A DNA stretch of 64,000 bases from Lichenifustis flavocetrariae (GTDB lineage Bacteria > Pseudomonadota > Alphaproteobacteria > Rhizobiales > Beijerinckiaceae). The notes beneath the pieces are model-generated. The model worked only from the letters and a program-made list of their open reading frames with translations. It was not told where the DNA came from and ran no database searches. The first letter of the stretch is position 1; each line of letters begins with the position of its first letter. The stretch is taken from NCBI RefSeq assembly GCF_026130545.1, contig NZ_JAMOIM010000001.1, positions 372,001 through 436,000 on the forward strand, read 5' to 3'. The translations under genes and the position numbers were made by a program. Positions 1 through 8,729 of the stretch are shown here, piece by piece.

Positions 1-511
1 TCGTCTTGACCCCACGTGTCGTCTCCCCTTGAAGGTCGCCGCCGTCGGTCGACCCGACCTGGGCAAAGGCCGTCATGACGGTGTCGTCGACCGGTTCCGC
101 TGAGCGGGTCTCGGTCAGGCCGCGCGTCGGCGCACTTTCGGGGCCTAGAGGCTGCAGAGCATGGACCTTGCCGTCCCAGACATAAAGATCCGCGCCCTTG
201 ACCACCAGATCGGTCGGCCGGACATCCGGCGGAAGGGCGAGCGCTTGAGGCGCGGCGGCCGTGTCTTTTGGGTCGAAGGTCAGGATGCGGGAATTGATCT
301 GATCGAGAACGAACACCTTGCCGCGCTCGCCTGTCGCGATCGCCTGCGGGCCATCCTCCTCTTGGTCCTCGCCCGCGTCGCTGAAGCTGGTGCCGACTGC
401 GGTGGGACCGTCACCAGAGGTAAAACGCCTCACGAGCCGGTCGTCTGCGGTCGCCGATGTGATCTGACAGAACACCAGGGTGATCGCTAAAGCCAGGACG
501 GCTCGGGACAT
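1..511 (-). CDS. Secreted protein, 3' end cut by the window edge
   Basis: The minus strand reads open from an ATG at 511 to the window edge, giving 170 residues without a stop. Residues 1-22 look like a Sec signal peptide (MSRAVLALAITLVF, then an ATADD-type cleavage region). After it come short segments such as GERGKVFVLDQ and ADLYVWDGKVH, spaced like the strands of an NHL or other beta-propeller protein, but I cannot assign a family. It lies 87 bases downstream of the DUF4384 gene on the same strand and is probably the last visible member of the OmpA, caspase, DUF4384 operon. Function unknown; probably periplasmic or outer surface. Confidence 0.7.
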   Translation of the reverse strand, partial: MSRAVLALAITLVFCQITSATADDRLVRRFTSGDGPTAVGTSFSDAGEDQEEDGPQAIATGERGKVFVLDQINSRILTFDPKDTAAAPQALALPPDVRPTDLVVKGADLYVWDGKVHALQPLGPESAPTRGLTETRSAEPVDDTVMTAFAQVGSTDGGDLQGETTRGVKT

Positions 512-598
512 GATGGAGTTCGCCCAAGTCATGGAAGGTCTCACCGGCAATGGGTTTCTCGAAATGCAGAAGACGAAAACGGAGGCTCGGAGGGTCGA

Positions 599-1279
599 TC
601 ACTCGATCGTGTAGGGCGCCGCCGCAAACGACCAAACTCCGGGACTGAAGCTGCGGGCATCCTTGCTCGAAGCGATCTTCAGGCCGATCACCGACTGGGC
701 CAGTGCATCGACCGCCGCTTGCAGGTTCGTGGGAGACGCAGGTGTCTCGGGAAGATCGATGATCTGGACCGGACGGTCGCTCAGGATCGCCACGATGGCG
801 CCGTTGCCGCGAGGCGGATCGGCCTTGAACACGAACCGGGCCAGAGGGCTCGTCAGGTTCGGGATCGTGACCGGAGAGCCGGGTCTGATCAGATTCGCGG
901 TCGCGACATCGCCGGCGGTCCGGGAGAGAGACAGCATATTGGGGTAGATCTGCGTCCACCGCCCTTCCGCGTTGATGTCGACGATGACGATAAAGCCAGG
1001 GCGCTGCGTCGATACGGTCAAGGCGATCTGGGCGCCGAGATGCAGATTGCCGTTCGGGAGGATGTTCAACACGACCCCGGCCGGGTTCTCGGTCTTCAAC
1101 GCAGTGAGAGGTGCCGCGCCGGCAGGCGGTGGAGCGGCGTCGGGTGGCGGTTCTTCGACACCTTCGAGAATCGTCACGGAGCGATCGGCGGCTTGCAGTG
1201 GTTGCCCGGCCGCCAGGAGTGCGCCGAGGGCGAACACCAGGACCAAGCCGAAGCTGCTCGGTTGTCTGCTACGGATCAT
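599..1279 (-). CDS. Secreted DUF4384 domain protein
   Basis: The product is 226 residues. It begins with a signal peptide (hydrophobic stretch FGLVLVFALGALLAAG, cleavage near LQAADRS), followed by a proline/alanine-rich linker at about residues 42-56. The body (about 65-180) has the DUF4384 pattern: a beta strand with LGAQIALTVS, then GFIVIVDINAEGRWTQIYPN, the usual 'gel-like' fold with its Phe/Tyr-Pro-Asn turn. DUF4384 domains usually sit next to or inside caspase-like peptidases or kinases in the bacterial envelope. Here the gene follows a caspase-like gene by 19 bases, so the two are almost certainly co-transcribed. No catalytic motif is visible; a role as accessory or partner domain is inference. 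Confidence 0.8.
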   Translation of the reverse strand: MIRSRQPSSFGLVLVFALGALLAAGQPLQAADRSVTILEGVEEPPPDAAPPPAGAAPLTALKTENPAGVVLNILPNGNLHLGAQIALTVSTQRPGFIVIVDINAEGRWTQIYPNMLSLSRTAGDVATANLIRPGSPVTIPNLTSPLARFVFKADPPRGNGAIVAILSDRPVQIIDLPETPASPTNLQAAVDALAQSVIGLKIASSKDARSFSPGVWSFAAAPYTIE

Positions 1280-1298
1280 GTCGCTGCCTCCCGGAACC

Positions 1299-2933
1299 TC
1301 AAGGAACGGTGAAAAGTCCGACCAGCCCGAGCCTCGCGTCAGGCGGCTGGAAGCGGCGGATCACGTCGAACAGCCGCCCCGCGCTCCTGCGTTTGTCGAG
1401 TTCCCGAAGCGCGGTCACGAGGCCGTCCATCGGTGCGCCGGAGGTGATCGCCAGCACCTGGTCGGCGCCGAAGGGATCGCGCACCGTGAAGGGGACCCGA
1501 TAATGGCCCCCCGTGGATAGCAATTGCTTCGGGTGGATCGGGTAGAGCAGTTGCACGATCCCGGAGCCGGTGATGTCGACCAGGACCAGATTGCGGCCCT
1601 CGATATCGGTGACGTCGATGTCGATCCGGCTGCCTTGCCGATGCAGCGAGGCATCCGGCAGGACATGGACGGACTGGGGAGATTTGACCACGAGGCTCTT
1701 CAGATCCCGCACCGCCGCCGTGCGATCGATCACGCCGGGTAGGTCGTCGAGCGCGACATCGAGCGCGATCTTGTCACCGCCCGCGATCGCCTCATGAGCC
1801 ACGGGGTTCCAGATCAGATCCGGCGTTCCCTCAGGGTCTACGATCGTGAAGGGCGTTTGGAGAGCTTGCAAGCCCGCAAAGATGTCGCTGTGCGCCGTGG
1901 CGGACGCAATGCGGACCGGGATCACCGGACGCTCGGCAGAGAGGGCGGCCTTGACGGGCGGGGCGGGTGTCGGATGAGCGACCCCGCGATCCCCCCATTG
2001 CAGGACGACATCCCGGTCAAGATCACGGTGGGGTGATTCGAGCGTCACGATGTTCTGGCGCTCGTCGGACAGCTGATAGACCACTTTGCGGGCATAGGCG
2101 AAGAGTTCGCGCAGCGTGGTCTTGCCATCGTGCTTCTCGTCCGCCGCGCCCTGGATCGCGCGGGCGAACGCATAGGACAGCGCACCCCGGTAGACATTGT
2201 CGATCAGCACCTCCGGGGCCTTCGTCTCGCTGTCGACCGCGGCCAGAAAGGTCGTGCGTTCGAAGTCGAGGGGGGTCAACATCGCCTCGGCAGGTGTCGA
2301 CACGGGCTTCAGATCATCCTCGGCAAGCCGATATCGCGGCACCTGCCGGTAGCTGATCGAAGGCGAGTCGACGGCAACCTCACGCGAAAGGCCACCGCCG
2401 TAACACGTGTCGGCCACGAAGATGACCTGCGCGCCCCGGTCCTCGATCAGCTTGATGTAGTGGTGGAACTCGTGATTCAGGATCTTCTCCGCGCCTCCGG
2501 CGCCGGTCTTCGGGTCGAACCCGACCAGAAGGAACACTTCGTCGGTTCCGTCATCCGACGACCCCTTGACGCGCTCATCCTCCTTGGAGCCGTGACCCGC
2601 GAGCGTGATGATGACGAGATCGCCAGATCGGCTGCGGGCCACCAGTTTATCGAGTTCACCGATCAGCCGCGCCCGGACGGCCGCGGCGTCGATCAGTGTC
2701 GTCACGTCTTTCGATCCCATGCCGGCGAGCGCGGTCTCGATATCGCGTGCATCCGCGACGGCGCCGCGCAACGGATTGACGTTCTGGTAGTGATCGATGC
2801 CGACCACGAGCGCCCGCACCTCGCCGCTGCCCGGCGCCATCAACACGAGCGGGGAGGGCGCCGCCTCAGCTGCGAGCCCGGGTGTCCCCGCAAGGCCGAG
2901 CAGGAAACCGATGAGAGCGATCAGGCGTGCCAT
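1299..2933 (-). CDS. Secreted caspase-like (C14) peptidase with DUF4384-like C-terminus
   Basis: The product is 544 residues with a signal peptide (MARLIALIGFLLGLAG, cleavage near GLAAEAA). Residues 40-270 form a caspase/p20 domain: a first strand ALVVGIDHYQ, the catalytic His114 in LAGHGS and the catalytic Cys177 in VADTCYGGG. Both catalytic residues are present, so it should be an active metacaspase/orthocaspase-type protease, cutting after Arg/Lys by family precedent. Residues about 420-520 resemble DUF4384 (LVLVDITGSGIVQLLYPIHP). It sits between an OmpA-domain gene (13 bases upstream) and a DUF4384 gene (19 bases downstream), so it is part of an envelope operon. The ATG at 2933 is directly followed by the signal peptide, which supports the start. 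Confidence 0.88.
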   Translation of the reverse strand: MARLIALIGFLLGLAGTPGLAAEAAPSPLVLMAPGSGEVRALVVGIDHYQNVNPLRGAVADARDIETALAGMGSKDVTTLIDAAAVRARLIGELDKLVARSRSGDLVIITLAGHGSKEDERVKGSSDDGTDEVFLLVGFDPKTGAGGAEKILNHEFHHYIKLIEDRGAQVIFVADTCYGGGLSREVAVDSPSISYRQVPRYRLAEDDLKPVSTPAEAMLTPLDFERTTFLAAVDSETKAPEVLIDNVYRGALSYAFARAIQGAADEKHDGKTTLRELFAYARKVVYQLSDERQNIVTLESPHRDLDRDVVLQWGDRGVAHPTPAPPVKAALSAERPVIPVRIASATAHSDIFAGLQALQTPFTIVDPEGTPDLIWNPVAHEAIAGGDKIALDVALDDLPGVIDRTAAVRDLKSLVVKSPQSVHVLPDASLHRQGSRIDIDVTDIEGRNLVLVDITGSGIVQLLYPIHPKQLLSTGGHYRVPFTVRDPFGADQVLAITSGAPMDGLVTALRELDKRRSAGRLFDVIRRFQPPDARLGLVGLFTVP

Positions 2934-2945
2934 GAAAGCATGCTC

Positions 2946-3917
2946 CTACTCTCGCAGCCATTCGACGCGCCGGTTCAACGCGTAGATGTCGTCCTGCGTC
3001 AGCCCTGCCGAATCCTCGATCTTGATCGGCTCGGTCGCGCCCACCCCGTTAGCCTGGATCGGAATGTCGACCCCACTCTCCCGCATGTAGGTCGCGACGG
3101 CCTCAGCCCGCTCTTTTGACAACTTCAGGTTGTGTTCAGTCTCTCCTCGGACATCGGTATGCCCGACAACCACGACCTTGGAGGGCTGCTGCTCGCGGAT
3201 CGCCCGGGCGAGCTCGCGCGTTGCGTCCTGACCAAGCGGCGTGAGCGTGGCTTTGTCGAAATCAAAGATGATCGGCAGGGGCAGGGCATGCGGAACGATG
3301 CCTCTGACAGAAGGGGAAAGATAGCCGCCCAGCATCCCGCTCCGCCGGTCGTCCAGGGCCGCCACATAGGTGGGGGGTGTCTGCCGCGACCCCACATTGG
3401 CTTCGAGTACGCGCGAGAGCGCCGCGCGGTCGATGAGTTCCTGGATTTCAGCTTTGGACGGTGCCGTCGGGGTCACGGTTTCGTTTTTGACGGTCTCGAT
3501 GGCGGCATCGAAGGCGAGCGCAGCTTCCCCGAAGCGACGCGCCCCGAACCGGACCTCCGCGAGGGTCGCGGCCGCCTGCCACAGTACACCGGGACGGGCT
3601 GCATCGGCCAGAACCCGCTCGTATTCACCGCTCGGCCGTCCCTTGGCCATCAGATCCTGGGCCATGCGAAGCCGCAAGGCGGCCAGACGGCGCTGCACCG
3701 GAACCTGGAACCGGCCGCATACGCCGTCGGTGGCGATCTGGTCGACCAGGCTCTGGGCATCGGCCTCCCGCCCGGCGTCGACCGCCTCGTTGAATTGTTC
3801 GATCTTGCCCGCACAGGCGTCGGCGTGGCTTGGGGAGATCCCGCCAAGGGACACCATGATCGCGCCGATGAGGAGTGAGACAGCGCTTGTTCGCAACACG
3901 GTTCGGATCCCAATCAT
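2946..3917 (-). CDS. OmpA-family protein
   Basis: The product is 323 residues. It starts with a signal peptide (TSAVSLLIGAIMVSLGG, cleavage after SHA), has an alpha-helical central region (about 35-170, TPR-like helices) and ends with an OmpA peptidoglycan-binding domain at about 210-323. Domain marks are FDFDKATLTPLG, VVVVGHTDVRGE with the conserved Asp, NLKLSKERAEAVATYM and a final NRRVEW. It probably tethers an envelope complex to peptidoglycan. It is the first gene of the minus-strand operon with the caspase-like and DUF4384 genes and is divergent from the TonB-like gene at 4141 across 223 bases, which probably hold both promoters. Confidence 0.85.
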   Translation of the reverse strand: MIGIRTVLRTSAVSLLIGAIMVSLGGISPSHADACAGKIEQFNEAVDAGREADAQSLVDQIATDGVCGRFQVPVQRRLAALRLRMAQDLMAKGRPSGEYERVLADAARPGVLWQAAATLAEVRFGARRFGEAALAFDAAIETVKNETVTPTAPSKAEIQELIDRAALSRVLEANVGSRQTPPTYVAALDDRRSGMLGGYLSPSVRGIVPHALPLPIIFDFDKATLTPLGQDATRELARAIREQQPSKVVVVGHTDVRGETEHNLKLSKERAEAVATYMRESGVDIPIQANGVGATEPIKIEDSAGLTQDDIYALNRRVEWLRE

Positions 3918-4140
3918 TGGGTCTCGCGAGGTTGGCTCGCATGAAGGTCACGCTAGTCCAAACCCCGAGGCCATTCCAGCATGCCGACTTGCTGTGACGC
4001 CCGCTTGGTGATCTTGATCACGTTGGGCGCGTTGCATTGGCAGGACCGACGTTTGGGCAGGCCCGTAGGCTCGTGGATCAGCCCCATTGTGCATGCGTCG
4101 GCCCCTTTGGTGAAACCCCCGTTCAAGCGAGGATTCTGTC

Positions 4141-5754
4141 ATGCAGGGCGAAAGGGCTGTTGCGGTCGGGCTGTCGCTCACGCTTCACGCCTGTCTCTTG
4201 GGGACTTTCGTCCTGCATCTGGCCCTGGCGCCGAGCCTCACGCCGGGGCCGCCCATCATCGTGTCGTTCAACGCCCCGCCCTCCATTGGCGAGACGGTCG
4301 CCTCCGTGGCGCCGCGGGAGGTTCTGCCTTCCGCCGAATCCGCTGCTCTCCCAACCATTGCCCCAGTGCCGATCGGGCCTGTTTCCGCAACACCGACGCT
4401 TTCGGAGCCCGCCGTCTCTGTGATGAGCGATCAAAGGGCCGCGCTAGAACTGCGGCCGCTTGCTAGCCTACCACCTTCTCAAATGCCGAACCGCCTCGGG
4501 CCAGAACTGCTGGCTTTGCCACGAAGTGCCGGACAAGTGGTTGAACCAACGTCCCCCGGCTTTGAGGCAAAGCCCCTCCGAGATGAGGATCAGTTGAGTT
4601 CCGCCCCGATGGCGGCGCAGCCCTTGCCGCCCAGCTCGCTCGCGCCGGAGGCTGAAGCCCCCGCCATGATCTCGAGAGACCAGGCCGCAGTCGAGGCGCC
4701 GCCCGCGGCGCTCAATCCGGAGACGACGCCCGAGCCTCAGCTCCCCGCGCTGGCAGCAATTTCAGACCTCCGGCCACGTTTACCGGAGATCCACGCCGAG
4801 AGCCTGGTTGGACCAGCCATTCCGACTTTCGTTCCGCCGGCGCAGATCCTCGCCGACACGCCGCCGCCGGCGGCTGCCTCCCCGACTGCGTCGGGATCTG
4901 AGGCACCACTCGTAATTCCCTCGCCGCAAAGCGCTTCCGCTTCGCCTTCGGTTGAGCACGCGGGACCGCCTCCCGCGCCAGATTTCGTTCGGGAAGCGAG
5001 CGCACCGCCATCTCAAGGTGTCGCACCAACCACGTCTCTGGTGCGATCGGAGATGCCGCACGAAGCCGTCACCGCGTCACTCGCGCAGCCGGCGCCAGCA
5101 CAAGCCATCGATCTCGGCACGACGGACATTCCGGCGGGCCCTACGGCTGCGGAGCGGGCGCAGCAAATCCGCGCTTTTGTCGATCGATACGATGGTGGCC
5201 CCTGCTTCTTCGCGGCTGTGCGACAGGTTTCAGCCACAAATGCCGAGATCGAGAGTTTCGCGACAATGCCCGGCACATTCCAGCAATTCGACCGGGCGCT
5301 GAAGACCTCGACCGGGATCGAAGCGACGGTCTCCGGACAGCGGATTTGGTCGGCACAGTGTTCGGCGGTCGAGTATCTGCGGAGATTGCCGCACGACACC
5401 GACAGCGGGCCGTCGCTCGTCCTGGAGCGCCGCGCGCTCGACCGCGGCGACACCTTGTCGGGCACCATTGGCGGGGCTGCCGGGCGCCCTTTGCGTCTCT
5501 TCGTGATCGCAGAATCCGGCGCCGTGACGGATATCAGCGACGCGGTGTCGGAACACGACGGCAACCCGTCCTTCTCGTTCCGTCCGCAACTCTCCACACC
5601 AGGCGGCCCCTTTCCGCAGATCCTCGTACTGGTGGCCGGGGCGGTGACGCTTCCGCTTCATCCAGTGACCGCCGACGACATTTTCAAACCCCTGTTTGCC
5701 GGCAAGGGAGCGGCTTACACAGTCGCGGCGAAGATGTTTCTCGCCGTGCGCTGA
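4141..5754 (+). CDS. TonB/TolA-like inner-membrane protein with non-TonB C-terminus
   Basis: The product is 537 residues. The N-terminal membrane segment (about 8-29) contains SLTLH, which fits the S-x3-H motif that TonB and TolA use to contact ExbB/ExbD or TolQ/TolR. A Pro/Ala/Ser-rich stretch of roughly 300 residues follows, as expected for a periplasm-spanning rod. The C-terminal 190 residues do not look like the TonB beta-alpha domain; motifs such as YDGGPCFFA, FDRALK and QCSAVEYLRRL recall the C-terminal periplasmic domain of some Rhizobiales serine/threonine kinases (from memory, not searched). ExbB/ExbD-type genes follow at 7672 and 8280. A GAGGA ribosome site lies before the ATG. Probably the energy-transducing arm of a motor with an unusual target domain. 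Confidence 0.75.
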   Translation: MQGERAVAVGLSLTLHACLLGTFVLHLALAPSLTPGPPIIVSFNAPPSIGETVASVAPREVLPSAESAALPTIAPVPIGPVSATPTLSEPAVSVMSDQRAALELRPLASLPPSQMPNRLGPELLALPRSAGQVVEPTSPGFEAKPLRDEDQLSSAPMAAQPLPPSSLAPEAEAPAMISRDQAAVEAPPAALNPETTPEPQLPALAAISDLRPRLPEIHAESLVGPAIPTFVPPAQILADTPPPAAASPTASGSEAPLVIPSPQSASASPSVEHAGPPPAPDFVREASAPPSQGVAPTTSLVRSEMPHEAVTASLAQPAPAQAIDLGTTDIPAGPTAAERAQQIRAFVDRYDGGPCFFAAVRQVSATNAEIESFATMPGTFQQFDRALKTSTGIEATVSGQRIWSAQCSAVEYLRRLPHDTDSGPSLVLERRALDRGDTLSGTIGGAAGRPLRLFVIAESGAVTDISDAVSEHDGNPSFSFRPQLSTPGGPFPQILVLVAGAVTLPLHPVTADDIFKPLFAGKGAAYTVAAKMFLAVR

Positions 5755-6048
5755 CCCGCAGGCTTGCGGTACAGTGATCTTCCTCACAGTACCAACAATA
5801 GAAATGCCCTTATAAAAGGGGCGGCAAGGCAAAACCTGAAGGCTCCTCTCAGCGTCGCGATTTCTGCGGCGGAACGAGACGGCACATTCGGTTAGGTCAA
5901 TGTCCGGGCATTCGGGACAAGAGCCAACAGGGCGACGCAAAGTCGTTGCCCTGAGGCGTCTTCGCCTCAGTTCGATTTGTAATTGAGTTCAGTCATTTAG
6001 AGCACCGATTTGGATCTCGGCGAGCCTTCACGGAGAGGCGTCAACGTC

Positions 6049-6468
6049 ATGAGACATTTTATTCGGCACTTGCTGTGTGCCGCTGTTTTGGGAGGACCCG
6101 TCATGTCAACACCCGCATCCGCTGAGTCGAACCGCGATGGCCATACGATCCTACAGCTTCTACTGAACGTTCCTCAACTGGCGCAATACTACCATTTCGA
6201 CGAACGGCCGGAGCGATTGCCGCTCAAGATCGCCAATGTCACGGCCGTGGACTTCGGCTCCGCCACGCTCCTGGCTGCTGGCAAACCCGCTATCCTGACG
6301 CGAAGTCGTGACGACCAAGCCTTCGAGATTACGGCCTGCGACTTCCGGAGCAATCGCGCGGAGATAAGGTTTCTCTATCCAGTCGAGGGGCTCATTGGCC
6401 AAGCCACCTTCAAGAAGGTCGAAGATAGATGGTCAGTCGATCAAATCGAGGTCGGCGAAGGAAAATAA
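6049..6468 (+). CDS. Small secreted protein, unknown function
   Basis: The product is 139 residues. The ATG at 6049 is preceded by GGAGAGG and opens a signal peptide (HLLCAAVLGGPVMSTPASA), so I prefer it to the in-frame start at 6010. The mature part is about 110 residues, mixed alpha/beta, with no motif I recognise. It lies 40 bases upstream of a small metallopeptidase gene and shares its lower GC content, so the two may have arrived together. One possible role is a periplasmic inhibitor or immunity partner for the peptidase; this rests on position only. Confidence 0.6.
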   Translation: MRHFIRHLLCAAVLGGPVMSTPASAESNRDGHTILQLLLNVPQLAQYYHFDERPERLPLKIANVTAVDFGSATLLAAGKPAILTRSRDDQAFEITACDFRSNRAEIRFLYPVEGLIGQATFKKVEDRWSVDQIEVGEGK

Positions 6469-6508
6469 TTGGACCCCAGTTTATTCCTATTCGCGACGGA
6501 GTATTTTG

Positions 6509-6949
6509 ATGATTATCGATAGGACCGACCAGACGACTTATCCAAAATTTACAAGCTACGTTCGCAATAAGCTTCCGCAGGTTGCGGATGTTCCGTCTAT
6601 CGTTGCCGCCTTTGCAAAATACGGTCAGATCAATCGAGTGACCTTGCGACGGGCGTTGGCCTGGGGCAACGAACCTCATATCGTGATCAAAGAATTCAAT
6701 GGGGCCATCGGCCTGTTCAACGGAAGCGTTGCCCCCAATATCATCAACATTCACACCCGAATCGTCGACGAATTTGAAGACGGCCATGGTCTGCGGAAGA
6801 CGAAATGGCACAAGGATGTGTTTCTCGTCGGCGTGACGCTGCTGCATGAGCTGACGCATTGGGCCGATAACCTCGACGGGATCGACTTTCCAGGTGAGGA
6901 AGGCGAGCAATTCGAGACAGATGTCTACGGGATGGTCATCAACGAGTAG
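6509..6949 (+). CDS. Small HELTH zinc metallopeptidase, toxin-like
   Basis: The product is 146 residues without signal peptide. The motif LLHELTHWAD near residue 115 is a classic HExxH zinc site, followed by an acidic stretch (GEEGEQFETDVYG) that can give the third ligand. Size, position of the motif near the C-terminus and surrounding residues resemble the Tox-MPTase class of metallopeptidase toxin domains found as cargo of polymorphic toxins, although no N-terminal trafficking domain is present. The start at 6509 has GACGGAG upstream. Base composition is visibly richer in A/T than the flanking genes, suggesting acquisition. It could also be a housekeeping minigluzincin; function is not established. 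Confidence 0.65.
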   Translation: MIIDRTDQTTYPKFTSYVRNKLPQVADVPSIVAAFAKYGQINRVTLRRALAWGNEPHIVIKEFNGAIGLFNGSVAPNIINIHTRIVDEFEDGHGLRKTKWHKDVFLVGVTLLHELTHWADNLDGIDFPGEEGEQFETDVYGMVINE

Positions 6950-7148
6950 GAGAGCGGACCGATGGCGTCCAAGCTCCTTTCATCGCGGGTCATACCCATG
7001 GAGCGCGTATCTCGCGGGACTGCTGGGCCGCGATTGCCCGCGCGGTCCGCGACGCCCCGACTGCAAATGCAAAATAGTCAGGCGAAGATACGCGACCGAT
7101 TGCCAGGCGGGAGATCCTGCGGCTAACCTCCGGGCCATGAGGGACCCT

Positions 7149-7616
7149 ATGGATCACCAAAAGTCGACCCGGGCTTGCCACTCGCTCTCGCCGACCAGGG
7201 CGGTGCGATGGGTTAGCGTTTTCGCACTCGCGCTCCGATTGGGCAGCGCGGCACAGGCGGCAGAGGCGCCCGGCATCGCGGTCGAGTTGAACAAACTGGA
7301 GTCGCAGGACAAGTCGTGCCGCGTCTACTTCGTGATCGACAACGCGGGGCCGACAGCCTTTCAGAGCTTGAAGCTCGATCTCGTGCTGTTTCGGACAGAC
7401 GGCGTGATCGACAGGCGGTTGGCCCTCGATTTATCTCCGCTTCGGCCCAATAAGAAAAGTGTCAAACTGTTCGAACTCAATGACCTGCCCTGCGACAGCA
7501 TCGGCAGCATTCTTCTGAACGACGTCGTCGACTGCCGCGATGCCTCCGGCCCGATCGCCGATTGCGCCGACAGACTTCAGGTGTCGTCGCGCGCCGCGGC
7601 GCATTTCTCGAAATGA
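7149..7616 (+). CDS. Secreted hypothetical protein beside ExbB/ExbD
   Basis: The product is 155 residues from the ATG at 7149 (GAGGGA upstream; another ATG lies at 7137). A signal peptide spans about residues 18-41 (VSVFALALRLGSAAQAAEA). The mature part has four cysteines (SCRVYFVI, LPCDSIG, DCRDASGPIADC), which may form two disulfides, and beta strands such as FQSLKLDLVLF. I recall similar short periplasmic proteins directly upstream of ExbB/TolQ-like genes in Rhizobiales, but cannot check. Its stop lies about 55 bases before the ExbB-like start, so it is probably in that operon. Function unknown. Confidence 0.7.
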   Translation: MDHQKSTRACHSLSPTRAVRWVSVFALALRLGSAAQAAEAPGIAVELNKLESQDKSCRVYFVIDNAGPTAFQSLKLDLVLFRTDGVIDRRLALDLSPLRPNKKSVKLFELNDLPCDSIGSILLNDVVDCRDASGPIADCADRLQVSSRAAAHFSK

Positions 7617-7671
7617 TCGCAGTCCTGCTCGCGTGGCCCTGCCGCGCCGACGCTTTCACGCCCCCACGCTG

Positions 7672-8280
7672 ATGCTGGCTGGATCGATCCTGCATGCCGA
7701 CCCGGTCGTGCAGATCGTGCTGGCGCTGCTTTTTCTTGGGTCGGTCGCGAGCTGGGCTATCATCGTCGAAAAGATCTTGTCGCTCTCACGGCTGCGCCGC
7801 GAGGTCGGCCAGGTGGAGGCCTTTGCCCGCCATCAGGTTAAGCCCTCCGCCGAACCGTCGCGGCTGTTGAGTTCGATGCTGAGCGCGCGGGACGAAGAGG
7901 CCCGTGCCTTGGGCGACGATCTGCGGGGCCGGTGCGCCGCCGCCATGCGCAGCGCCTACGTGGCCGAGTTGCGGCGGTGGGACGGGGGATTGCCCTTTCT
8001 CGCGACACTGGCGTCGAGCGCGCCGTTCATCGGCTTGTTCGGCACGGTCTGGGGCATCATGCGGAGTTTCTCCGCCATCGCGACCTCCAACGATACCAGC
8101 CTCGCGGTCGTGGCGCCGGGCATTGCCGAGGCGCTGTTTGCCACGGCGATCGGCCTTGCGGCAGCCATTCCGGCGGTCATCGCCTATAACCTCATCCGCT
8201 CCGCCCTTCGCGGCTACGGTCATCGCCTTGGCGCCGCGACGACACTGATCGCCCGGACGTCTCATCCGGTGGCGTTCTGA
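7672..8280 (+). CDS. MotA/TolQ/ExbB proton channel family protein
   Basis: The product is 202 residues. It has one membrane helix near the N-terminus (VQIVLALLFLGSVASWAII), a cytoplasmic loop, and two further helices in the conserved core: SSAPFIGLFGTVWGIM and EALFATAIGLAAAIPAVIAYN. This is the ExbB/TolQ signature. It forms a proton-driven motor with the ExbD-like protein, whose start overlaps its stop (TGATG at 8278-8282). The motor arm is probably the TonB-like protein at 4141, which has the matching S-x3-H membrane motif. Start at 7672 is the first ATG before the first helix; a GTG at 7633 is possible. Sequence alone does not separate ExbB from TolQ. Confidence 0.9.
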   Translation: MLAGSILHADPVVQIVLALLFLGSVASWAIIVEKILSLSRLRREVGQVEAFARHQVKPSAEPSRLLSSMLSARDEEARALGDDLRGRCAAAMRSAYVAELRRWDGGLPFLATLASSAPFIGLFGTVWGIMRSFSAIATSNDTSLAVVAPGIAEALFATAIGLAAAIPAVIAYNLIRSALRGYGHRLGAATTLIARTSHPVAF

Positions 8281-8729
8281 TGGCCGTCCTGCCCGACCTG
8301 TTCGGCGACACCGACGATGACGAGCGCGACGGCGGCGTCTTCGCCGAGATCAACGTGACACCCCTCGTCGACGTCATGCTGGTGCTGCTCGTCGTCTTCA
8401 TGGTGGCGGCGCCCTTGATGGTGCAGGGCGTGCCGATCGAGCTCCCGAGAGGCGGCGGGACGGCGCTGGGCAGACCTGTGAAGCCGCTCATCATCTCGAT
8501 CAGCTCGGACGGTTCAATTCACCTTCGGGACGAGAGCGTATCCGCTGAGGATCTGCCCGCTCATCTGCAGGCGATCCGGGTGAACGAGGGGGACGCGCTG
8601 GTCTATATCCGAGCGGATCGGACCATCTCCTACGGCACGGTGATGACGAATATCGACCAGTTCCGCGCCGCTGGCTTCAGCCATGTGTCGCTGTTGAGTC
8701 AGCCGGTTTCAGCAAAGCGAGCTCCCTGA
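8280..8729 (+). CDS. ExbD/TolR family protein
   Basis: The product is 149 residues. A short cytoplasmic N-terminus leads to FAEINVTPLVDVMLVLLVVF, the ExbD/TolR membrane helix with the essential Asp. The periplasmic part (about 60-145) has the usual small alpha/beta domain with VYIRADRTISYGTVM. It is translationally coupled to the ExbB-like gene by a one-base overlap. Together they should energise an envelope process using the proton gradient. No pal, tolB or TonB-dependent receptor gene is visible, so the classical Tol-Pal or iron-uptake roles are not supported by context. Confidence 0.9.
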   Translation: MAVLPDLFGDTDDDERDGGVFAEINVTPLVDVMLVLLVVFMVAAPLMVQGVPIELPRGGGTALGRPVKPLIISISSDGSIHLRDESVSAEDLPAHLQAIRVNEGDALVYIRADRTISYGTVMTNIDQFRAAGFSHVSLLSQPVSAKRAP

